Positions 1-5,217 of a stretch of 5,385 nt of DNA are shown here, in pieces. Each line of letters starts with the position of its first letter. Positions within the stretch are counted from its first letter, which is position 1. The stretch is from Dehalococcoidales bacterium. Lineage in GTDB: Bacteria > Chloroflexota > Dehalococcoidia > E44-bin15. Under the pieces are notes generated by a model. It was not told the origin of the DNA. It saw only the letters and a list, made by a program, of their open reading frames with translations, and searched no databases. The position numbers and the translations under genes were made by a program. The stretch lies in the NCBI GenBank assembly GCA_012974295.1, contig JAAXQM010000154.1:1-5385 (forward strand), read 5' to 3'.

Positions 1-1
1 G

Positions 2-442
2 TTCTGGGACGATGTGGTATGGGGGAAACTGGACTATCTTCTGGTAGATCTACCCCCCGGCACCGCTGATGCCCCCCTCACGGTTATGCAGACATTGCCC
101 CTCTCTGGGGTTGTCATCGTCTTTACCCCGCAGGACCTAACGGCAATGGTAGTGAAGAAGGCGATGAATATGGCACAACAAATGAACATCCCCATTTTGG
201 GGGTGGTGGAAAACATGAGCTATCTTGTTTCCCCTGATACGGGGAAAAGGATCGAGATCTTCGGCAGTTCCAATGGTGAAGCAATGGCGCTGGCAGCGGG
301 GGCACCACTATTGGAGCAACTCCCACTGGACCCCGAGCTGGCCAGGCTCTGTGACGAGGGGACAATAGAGCGTTACAACTCTGAAGGTGTTGGTAACCTT
401 ACCCAGGCTTTGCTTCAAGCTACACCGGTCAAGACAGGATGA
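2..442 (+). CDS. Mrp/NBP35 (ApbC-like) P-loop ATPase, 3' part only
   Basis: This is the C-terminal 146 residues of a Mrp/NBP35-type ATPase. The reading frame is open to the left edge, so the start and the Walker A loop lie outside the window. Family members bind and transfer [4Fe-4S] clusters to apoproteins in the cytoplasm. The visible family signatures are WGKLDYLLVDLPPGT (Walker B region), the FTPQDLTAMVVKKA segment, PILGVVENMSY, and the terminal pattern IFG...GAPLLEQLPLDPELARLCDEG. The segment after ENMSY normally holds the CxxC pair that bridges a cluster between two subunits. Here it reads LVSPDTGKR, with Ser (codon 230-232) and Thr (codon 239-241) at the two cysteine positions. The protein may therefore be a P-loop ATPase without the usual cluster site. 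Its stop is followed by 144 bp before the next gene. The family call is firm; the exact role is not. Confidence 0.93.
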   Translation, partial: FWDDVVWGKLDYLLVDLPPGTADAPLTVMQTLPLSGVVIVFTPQDLTAMVVKKAMNMAQQMNIPILGVVENMSYLVSPDTGKRIEIFGSSNGEAMALAAGAPLLEQLPLDPELARLCDEGTIERYNSEGVGNLTQALLQATPVKTG

Positions 443-574
443 AAAGGGAAGCAATCAGGGATTATATCGTGTTAAAAAATGAGCCGTGGAAAAGAGCTTA
501 CCAAAATAGAAGGTAAGAGAGGCCAATGAGTCAGGGCTGGATTTGCGTCCAAAGGCTGCAGGAATTCGCACAAA

Positions 575-580
575 AGGAGG
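575..580 (+). promoter_or_regulatory. Strong ribosome binding site of the MBL-fold gene
   Basis: AGGAGG (within AAAAGGAGG) lies 6 nt upstream of the ATG at 587. This near-perfect Shine-Dalgarno sequence fixes the start of the hydrolase gene. Confidence 0.85.
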
Positions 581-586
581 TTTGAG

Positions 587-1420
587 ATGCCGCTGCGTAT
601 CACCACCCTCAGCGAAAATACGGCTGGATTACCCGGAGTACTCGCAGAGTGGGGGCTCAGCATCCTGGTAGAGACAGATGATTTCAAGATACTACTTGAC
701 ACCGGTGCCAGCATCTCTGTGCCACACAATGCCCCGATATTCGGCCTGGATTTATCGGCCATCGATAAGATCGTACTGAGCCATGGGCACTATGACCACA
801 CCGGGGGACTGAAGGAAGTACTCAAGCAGGTAGGAAAGCAGGTCGAAGTTATCGCTCATCCCGATATTTGGGCACAGAAATACGCCCGCGGCCAGGGCTT
901 CGAAAGATATATCGGAGTTCCATTTCCCAAAGAGGACCTTGAGGATTTGGGAGCGTCTTTTACCCTAAGCAGGGAGCCGGTCTGGATAAGTGATGAAATT
1001 GTCACCACTGGCGAGATCCCGATGACCGAGGAATTCGAGGCACTGGACCCCAATTTATACGTTAAAGAGAACGGCAACTGGCGCAACGACGACCTGCTGG
1101 ACGACCGTGCGCTTATCATCAAGACCGATGAGGGGCTGGTAATCATCTTAGGCTGCGCCCATCGCGGAGCGATTAATACAGTTCGCCATGCCCAGGAGAT
1201 AACCGGGGTGGCGTCAATCCATACCGTAATTGGTGGTACCCATCTCATGAATGCCAGCGAAGAGCGAGTGCTACGCACTGGCATTGCCCTCCAGGAATTA
1301 GGTGTAAAGAGGGTCGGGGTATCACATTGCACCGGTCTCCCCTCTGCAATGCTTCTTGCCCAGCAGCTAGGGGAAGCCTTCTTCTTCAATAACACGGGTA
1401 CAAGCATAACTGTCCCGTAG
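587..1420 (+). CDS. MBL-fold metallo-hydrolase, dihydropterin-synthase-like subfamily
   Basis: This 277-residue cytoplasmic protein has the metallo-beta-lactamase fold and no signal peptide. The dinuclear metal site is visible: SHGHYDH at residues 65-71 (H66, H68, D70, H71), GCAH with H192, and a C-terminal SHCTG with H247. GGTH (H219) is also conserved. The layout LLDTG (36-40), LSHGHYDHTGG, GCAHRG, IGGTHL and SHCTG is that of proteins annotated as 7,8-dihydropterin-6-yl-methyl-4-(beta-D-ribofuranosyl)aminobenzene-5'-phosphate synthase, named after an archaeal methanopterin-pathway enzyme. Most bacterial members have no proven substrate, so that name should not be taken literally. The ATG has a strong Shine-Dalgarno sequence, and the length fits a complete protein. 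It follows the Mrp-like gene on the same strand and may share its transcript. The 162 bp after its stop, up to the convergent peptidase gene, show no convincing terminator or gene. Confidence 0.92.
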   Translation: MPLRITTLSENTAGLPGVLAEWGLSILVETDDFKILLDTGASISVPHNAPIFGLDLSAIDKIVLSHGHYDHTGGLKEVLKQVGKQVEVIAHPDIWAQKYARGQGFERYIGVPFPKEDLEDLGASFTLSREPVWISDEIVTTGEIPMTEEFEALDPNLYVKENGNWRNDDLLDDRALIIKTDEGLVIILGCAHRGAINTVRHAQEITGVASIHTVIGGTHLMNASEERVLRTGIALQELGVKRVGVSHCTGLPSAMLLAQQLGEAFFFNNTGTSITVP

Positions 1421-1582
1421 TTGGATGGTGCTGATGATTCTCATTACAAGAGTGGAAAAAGGCCGAACAGAAAAATTATCAGATGCATCATGCGATATTT
1501 GCACATGGTATAGTGAAGTTCCTTCGCAGTTGAATAGGGGAAATGCTCGAAAGAGTATCTGTATTATAGGGGCAATTCTGTG

Positions 1583-2260
1583 CTAGGCTTTTGAAAGACG
1601 CAGCCGTGTTAGCCAGTCATTCATCACCGATTGGGGAACACCAAATATCCTCGCCATCTTAATGGGGTCTTCTACTTTGGGCCAGAAATCATAAACGAAG
1701 TCCCTGGGCATGAGAATACTGGCCGAGAAGTAGTCTGCCAGGCGCTCGCTAACCTTTTTATACCGCTCACCAGCTCGTTTAAAGGCAAGCCCAGAGTTAC
1801 CGCATATTACATGGAAGCCCTCGTGAAAGGCAGTAAAAAGGGTTTCTTCACGTGATGAATTCGAATTGAGGTGGATTACCCACTCTTTATCTACCAACCA
1901 AGTACAGCCAAGGAAGTGTCTCAATGGAACAGGACGTATCTCAACCGGCCGCTTTGGGTCAAATAGACTGATAATATCCATCGGTACCGGAGGTTCAATA
2001 ACACCAGCTTGTTTGAGATATTTATCTGCTAGCTCTTCAATCTCATCAAGCACTCGACAGCAGCACTGATCATAGGCAAATGAGCAGCCTGTAAGGTGTA
2101 TTGTCGGGTATTCACCTTCTCCGTCAGGCTTTCTGTGTTTGGCCTCAGGACACCAGCTGCCTGTGCGGCAGGCACACTCAGTTTCATGTGGGCAGCATTT
2201 TCCCGACCACAGCTCAGCAAGGGTGGGCATCGATTTTCTGGGCTCAATCACCTTGCTCAC
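1583..2260 (-). CDS. ImmA/IrrE-type zinc metallopeptidase with Cys-rich N-terminus
   Basis: Read from the GTG at 2260, this is a 225-residue protein. The C-terminal part is an ImmA/IrrE (COG2856-type) peptidase domain: HEGFH at 146-150 gives zinc ligands H146 and H150 and catalytic E147, and the ERLADYFSASILMP block supplies the likely third ligand E172. Known relatives (ImmA of ICEBs1, IrrE/PprI of Deinococcus) cleave or inactivate an XRE-family repressor, and one is encoded directly upstream here. The first ~70 residues are unusual, with nine cysteines (22, 23, 29, 31, 37, 59, 66, 67, 68) that could bind zinc or an Fe-S cluster. The GTG is preferred because AGGAG (2269-2273) sits 8 nt upstream; a TTG at 2293 would add 11 residues. 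The gene overlaps the regulator by 17 nt, which suggests translational coupling. It ends convergent to the hydrolase gene. Confidence 0.9.
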   Translation of the reverse strand: MSKVIEPRKSMPTLAELWSGKCCPHETECACRTGSWCPEAKHRKPDGEGEYPTIHLTGCSFAYDQCCCRVLDEIEELADKYLKQAGVIEPPVPMDIISLFDPKRPVEIRPVPLRHFLGCTWLVDKEWVIHLNSNSSREETLFTAFHEGFHVICGNSGLAFKRAGERYKKVSERLADYFSASILMPRDFVYDFWPKVEDPIKMARIFGVPQSVMNDWLTRLRLSKA

Positions 2261-2600
2261 GCCGACTTCTCCTGCGATATATGAGATCCTCAATCATCGC
2301 TATCATATCATCGTCGAGTTCATCCGGGTATTTCTGCTGAGCGTATTCACGGAATCCTGGCAAGGAATCGGCTCCATCCTTGTGCAAAGGCTTTAAATGC
2401 CCCGCCAGGGCAAGAATATGCTCTACAGGTAATGATAGATACTCGGCAAGCATTTTGCAAGAATTCGGAGAGGGTGTTTGTTTCCCTTCACGCCATCTGC
2501 TTAAGGTAGAGGCGCTAACTCCGGAATCCCTACCCAATTTCCTAAGTGAGATACCGCGCTGTCTTTGAATGTCTTCAAGAAAATCAGCGATGTTTGCCAT
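2244..2600 (-). CDS. XRE-family helix-turn-helix repressor
   Basis: This is a 118-residue cytoplasmic DNA-binding protein. A Cro/C1-type helix-turn-helix covers about residues 5-65; its core, LRKLGRDSGVSASTLSRWREG (residues 19-39), has the typical pattern with SASTLSRW as recognition helix. The C-terminal ~50 residues are charged, with an acidic DELDDDMIAMIEDL stretch followed by a basic tail (YRRRSRREQGD). This may be the contact or cleavage region for the peptidase encoded next to it. The ATG at 2600 is chosen because a strong minus-strand promoter (2637-2665) would start RNA near 2630. An in-frame GTG at 2657 lies inside that promoter and cannot be the start of this transcript. A purine-rich AGAGGG sits about 12 nt upstream. 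The neighbouring operator-like sites suggest that it represses itself and the divergent redox operon. Confidence 0.9.
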   Translation of the reverse strand: MANIADFLEDIQRQRGISLRKLGRDSGVSASTLSRWREGKQTPSPNSCKMLAEYLSLPVEHILALAGHLKPLHKDGADSLPGFREYAQQKYPDELDDDMIAMIEDLIYRRRSRREQGD

Positions 2601-2636
2601 TGTTGTTATTTTCCCTCTTTTCGTTACTACATCCCT

Positions 2637-2665
2637 ATTGTAGCGCTGTCGCAACACTTTGTCAA
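2637..2665 (-). promoter_or_regulatory. Leftward promoter of the XRE-peptidase operon
   Basis: On the minus strand a perfect -35 box TTGACA (plus-strand TGTCAA, 2660-2665) is followed after 17 nt by TACAAT (plus-strand ATTGTA, 2637-2642), five of six matches to the -10 consensus. RNA would start near 2630, leaving a leader of about 30 nt before the ATG at 2600. An operator-like site (2639-2656) covers the spacer and most of the -10 box, as expected for autorepression. Confidence 0.75.
2639..2656. promoter_or_regulatory. Operator-like site O1 in the leftward promoter
   Basis: TGTAGC-N6-GCAACA is an imperfect inverted repeat that differs at one arm position from the best site at 2735-2752 and has the same 6-nt spacer. 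It overlaps the -10 box and spacer of the XRE promoter. The likely ligand is the XRE dimer; this is inferred from position and symmetry. Confidence 0.6.
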
Positions 2666-2691
2666 TATGTTAATACAATTTCAAAGAAAAG

Positions 2692-2709
2692 TGTTGCGTC
2701 CCCTTGACA
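2692..2709. promoter_or_regulatory. Degenerate operator-like site O2 over the rightward -35 box
   Basis: A perfect left half TGTTGC (2692-2697) is followed, after 6 nt, by TTGACA, which keeps only the final ACA of the right half and is itself the -35 box. The TGT-N12-ACA frame is retained. It begins 53 bp after O1, about five helical turns. This is a weaker site than O1 or O3. Confidence 0.4.
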
Positions 2710-2732
2710 AAAACGGTATCTGGTGTTAGTAT
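2704..2732 (+). promoter_or_regulatory. Rightward promoter of the redox operon
   Basis: A perfect TTGACA (2704-2709) is followed after 17 nt by TAGTAT (2727-2732), four of six matches to the -10 consensus. A better-matching TATACT at 2730-2735 would need a 20-nt spacer. RNA would start near 2739, inside site O3. The A/T-rich stretch 2664-2690 upstream could act as an UP element for polymerase. Confidence 0.65.
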
Positions 2733-2734
2733 AC

Positions 2735-2752
2735 TGTTGCGTGCATGCAACA
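2735..2752. promoter_or_regulatory. Operator-like site O3 over the rightward start point
   Basis: TGTTGC-GTGCAT-GCAACA is the best site in the region: both 6-bp arms pair perfectly, and the centre TGCA is symmetric too, so 16 of 18 positions are palindromic. It begins 3 bp after the -10 box and covers the predicted start point, a classic repression position. It begins 43 bp after O2, about four helical turns. Confidence 0.65.
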
Positions 2753-2754
2753 GA

Positions 2755-2772
2755 TGTGCTGCTAATGCAACA
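2755..2772. promoter_or_regulatory. Operator-like half-conserved site O4 in the leader
   Basis: TGTGCT-N6-GCAACA keeps a perfect right half and the TGT-N12-ACA frame. It begins 20 bp after O3, about two helical turns, so proteins on O3 and O4 would sit on the same DNA face. Its right half also lies in a small perfect inverted repeat, TAATG-CAA-CATTA (2763-2775). Confidence 0.4.
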
Positions 2773-2788
2773 TTATACTACATAGATT

Positions 2789-2794
2789 GGAGGA
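2789..2794 (+). promoter_or_regulatory. Ribosome binding site deciding the start of the cytochrome gene
   Basis: GGAGGA lies 4 nt before the ATG at 2799. An in-frame TTG at 2787 overlaps this Shine-Dalgarno sequence and has none of its own, so the ATG is the likely start. Confidence 0.8.
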
Positions 2795-2798
2795 GACA

Positions 2799-3491
2799 AT
2801 GGACTATTTCGTTTATGTGATGCTGCCGTATATAACCGTCATAGTACTGGTGGTAGGACTGATTTGGCGGATACGTATATGGCGGGCGAAACCACGCGCC
2901 AAAGCTGTCCTTTTTCCTGCAGCGGGAAGCAATCTTGCTGCGACGGGAAGGGTAGCGGGAGACATCATCCTGTTTGGTAAGACATTCAGCGTATCTAAAA
3001 CCCTGTGGGCAATGAGTATTATATTTCATCTGGGTTTGCTATTGGTTGTGTTTGGACATCTCAGAACCGTAACCGAGTTTGGATTTCTATGGAGCTGGTT
3101 CAATCTTGACGCAGAAGGCATCGACCGTGTCGGTTATGCCATGGGAATGATTGCCGGTGGACTTATGCTATCCGGGGCCATTCTGCTCCTTGCGCGGAGA
3201 TTCACCCCGAACATGCGAGTCCTGTCTATCTTTCAGGACTACTTTGTGCTGGGCATGTTGCTGATCATTATCCTGCTTGGCTTTGCCATGCGTTTATGGA
3301 TGCCTATCCACGTCGATGAAATTCAGCATTATGCCAGGGGAGTTCTCACATTTCAAGCAGCCGTGGAGGTAAACAATATATTATTTCTATGGCACTTCTT
3401 CGTCGCTCAGATGCTGATTATGTATCTTCCGTTTAGCAAACTTATTCATGTGGTTACCAAACCAGTTGCCGAAAGTTGGACAATAAGGTAG
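2799..3491 (+). CDS. NarI/DsrM-like membrane diheme cytochrome b subunit
   Basis: This 230-residue integral membrane protein has about five hydrophobic helices (roughly 5-25, 70-90, 112-132, 145-165, 190-212), the layout of the NarI/DsrM gamma-subunit family. Such subunits hold two b hemes and pass electrons between the quinone pool and a cytoplasmic Fe-S partner. Four histidines sit in the expected helices: H77 and H87 (spacing 10) and H199 and H217 (spacing 18). These are the spacings of the heme ligands in E. coli NarI (56/66 and 187/205), which strongly supports two bound hemes. The N-terminal WRIRIWRAKPRAKA after helix 1 is basic and probably cytoplasmic. The gene is first in the rightward operon, and 7 bp separate its stop from the iron-sulfur gene. 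The pairing with a DsrK-like protein makes DsrM or HdrE the closest analogues. The physiological electron direction is not shown by the sequence. Confidence 0.88.
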   Translation: MDYFVYVMLPYITVIVLVVGLIWRIRIWRAKPRAKAVLFPAAGSNLAATGRVAGDIILFGKTFSVSKTLWAMSIIFHLGLLLVVFGHLRTVTEFGFLWSWFNLDAEGIDRVGYAMGMIAGGLMLSGAILLLARRFTPNMRVLSIFQDYFVLGMLLIIILLGFAMRLWMPIHVDEIQHYARGVLTFQAAVEVNNILFLWHFFVAQMLIMYLPFSKLIHVVTKPVAESWTIR

Positions 3492-3498
3492 GTGAGTT

Positions 3499-5148
3499 AT
3501 GACAAAAGCTGCAACAATAACGCGAGAAAGACATCTCGGAACAAGAGAAGAACTATCGGGTTTCCTGGGAAGCAAACTGAATAGAAACCTGGCCGTGTAT
3601 TTTCAGAGTTGCCAGAGATGTGGCCTGTGTGCTGAGACCTGCCACTACTATCTGGCCACAGGCGACCCCAAGATGATTCCAGGGTATAAGATTGAGCAGG
3701 TCCGCAAGCTTTACGACCGACAACGTCATGACTGGCGTAGAAAGCTCTCCCCGTGGATTCCCGGAGGCGATGGATTGGACGAGCAGGAACTCCTTGAATT
3801 AACAGACGTGGTCTTTGGCAGGTGTACAATGTGCCGCAGATGCACGCTGACATGTCCGATGGGTATTGACACAGCAATGATAATGCGTGCTGCACGAGGT
3901 ATGCTCACGCTGGCACATAAAGCTCCAAAAGGCCTCCAGGATACGGTTGACATCCATGTAATGAAAGGCAATAACATGGGTGTGGATAGTGAAGAATTTA
4001 TAGCTACAGTCCAGTGGATGGAAGAGGAGCTCCAAAAGGATATCGGTGATCCCAACGCCAAGATCCCCATCGATAAAGAGGGTTCCAAAAACCTGTGGGT
4101 TTTAAATCCCAGGGAAGTCATGTACTTCCCGCTTCTACTTCAGGCCCAGGCCAAGATATTCTATGCTGCTGGCGAGAGCTATACGCTGAGTAGCAAGCAC
4201 TGGGACGTCACCAACTATGCTCTCTTTAATGGCGATGATAAGGATGCCACTACTATTGCAGGGTATGTGCTAGAGGAGGCTGATCGGCTTGGATGCGATA
4301 CTATCATCTGCACTGAGTGTGGGCATGGCATGCGCCAGCTAAAATACATGGCTCCAATATGGCTGAAGAGGTCGGACTTCAAAGTGCGGGCTTTTGTCGA
4401 GGTCGTCGCTGATTATATTGAGACAGGAAGAATCAAACTCAATCCTTCCGTTAATAAAGAACGTGTTACATACCACGATCCGTGCAATCAAGCACGGAGT
4501 GGCAATTACATTGAGGAACCTAGAGTCGTACTTAAAAAGAGCGTAATGGATTATGTTGATCTTAACCCTTGCGGGAGGAATAACTTCTGCTGCGGTGGGG
4601 GTGGGGGCGCGCTCACGATGAGCCAGTACCGGAGTTGGAGGCTTGAGGCTGCCAAGGTAAAGGCTGACCAGATAAAAGCCACCGGCGCAAAAATTGTATC
4701 TACCTCCTGCCATAACTGTATAGACCAGCTGGCTGAGATAAACCGCCACTACAATCTGGATGTTAAGGTGGTGAACACGTGCGAGCTCACCGCAGACGCT
4801 ATCGTACTCCCGCGGCGGATGTTCCTAAGTACGGGGATACCTGTCGATGTTGGTGAACAGGGTTACTTAAAGGATCCCACATTATGGAATCATGAGGTGG
4901 CACAGTTCCTCGCAACGAATGAAGGGTTTGGGGAACTAAAAGAAGAGCATTGGCGAGTGCTTGACTATGTAAGGGACTATGACAGCCGCAATGAAGCCTG
5001 GCCCTTGCCCCAGCGAGTTAACAAAGATCTCACGCTTAACATACAACACCTTTTCCCCGCCAGTCCCGAAGTCGTCTTTAAGCTAGCCGGTCTGGCAGAA
5101 CCGCGAGACGGGATCAATTGGCACGAAGGCAGCGTACAGGGCAACTAG
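3499..5148 (+). CDS. DsrK/HdrD-like Fe-S protein fused to a Cys-less DsrC-like domain
   Basis: This 549-residue cytoplasmic protein is the likely partner of the cytochrome encoded 7 bp upstream. Domains in order: two [4Fe-4S] ferredoxin motifs (C38, C41, C44, C48 and C109, C112, C115, C119-P); a reduced first CCG repeat with C271 and C274; a complete CCG repeat with C329 (HDPCN), C364-C365 (FCCGGGGG) and C404/C407, the type that holds the non-cubane cluster of heterodisulfide reductases; and from about 445 to 540 a DsrC/TusE-like domain. That domain is recognised by GEQGYLKDPTLWNHEVAQFL, LKEEHWRVLDYVRDY, HLFP and FKLAGLAEP. In DsrC two cysteines of the C-terminal arm carry the trisulfide; here they align with F527 and G538, and the tail runs about ten residues further. 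By analogy with DsrMK, the enzyme would exchange electrons between quinones and a disulfide or persulfide carrier. The Shine-Dalgarno AGGTGA (3490-3495) overlaps the upstream stop codon. Confidence 0.9.
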   Translation: MTKAATITRERHLGTREELSGFLGSKLNRNLAVYFQSCQRCGLCAETCHYYLATGDPKMIPGYKIEQVRKLYDRQRHDWRRKLSPWIPGGDGLDEQELLELTDVVFGRCTMCRRCTLTCPMGIDTAMIMRAARGMLTLAHKAPKGLQDTVDIHVMKGNNMGVDSEEFIATVQWMEEELQKDIGDPNAKIPIDKEGSKNLWVLNPREVMYFPLLLQAQAKIFYAAGESYTLSSKHWDVTNYALFNGDDKDATTIAGYVLEEADRLGCDTIICTECGHGMRQLKYMAPIWLKRSDFKVRAFVEVVADYIETGRIKLNPSVNKERVTYHDPCNQARSGNYIEEPRVVLKKSVMDYVDLNPCGRNNFCCGGGGGALTMSQYRSWRLEAAKVKADQIKATGAKIVSTSCHNCIDQLAEINRHYNLDVKVVNTCELTADAIVLPRRMFLSTGIPVDVGEQGYLKDPTLWNHEVAQFLATNEGFGELKEEHWRVLDYVRDYDSRNEAWPLPQRVNKDLTLNIQHLFPASPEVVFKLAGLAEPRDGINWHEGSVQGN

Positions 5149-5217
5149 CGAATAAACCGAGGTCGGGTTTTGTCCTATTTGCAGTAAGTCAGCACTTTAC
5201 GCTCGGGTGAGGTGGAG

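Noticed and set aside
439..516. A 25-codon frame whose ATG overlaps the Mrp-like stop codon (ATGA)
   Set aside because: The overlap hints at translational coupling, but it has no good Shine-Dalgarno sequence, no recognisable motif and very short length. Only conservation in relatives could support it.
526..585. A 19-codon frame (ATG 526, stop 583-585) preceded by AGAGAGG and ending inside the ribosome binding region of the MBL-fold gene
   Set aside because: It could be a leader peptide coupled to the hydrolase gene, but there is no run of regulatory codons, no attenuator hairpin and no family match. Chance is the simpler explanation.
1421..1582. The gap between the convergent hydrolase and peptidase genes was searched for a bidirectional terminator or small RNA
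   Set aside because: Only an 8-bp palindrome GATGCATC and scattered A runs are present; there is no stable stem followed by a T run on either strand.
2261..2293. Extended start (TTG 2293) for the ImmA-type peptidase
   Set aside because: It would enlarge the overlap with the regulator to 50 bp, and the strong AGGAG at 2269-2273 points to the GTG at 2260 instead.
2029..2396. Several overlapping open frames on both strands across the regulator-peptidase junction
   Set aside because: They lie antisense to, or out of frame with, the peptidase and regulator, whose motifs (HEGFH, helix-turn-helix) are clear. The alternatives show no family motif.
2601..2657. Extended start (GTG 2657) for the XRE regulator
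   Set aside because: It lies upstream of the predicted start point near 2630 and inside the promoter and operator O1, and the added residues do not belong to the helix-turn-helix domain.
5154..5172. Short inverted repeat AAACC...GGTTT with a following T-rich stretch after the fusion gene
   Set aside because: The stem is only 5 bp with a 7-nt loop, and the T run is broken, so it is too weak to call a terminator. The next gene probably stays in the operon.
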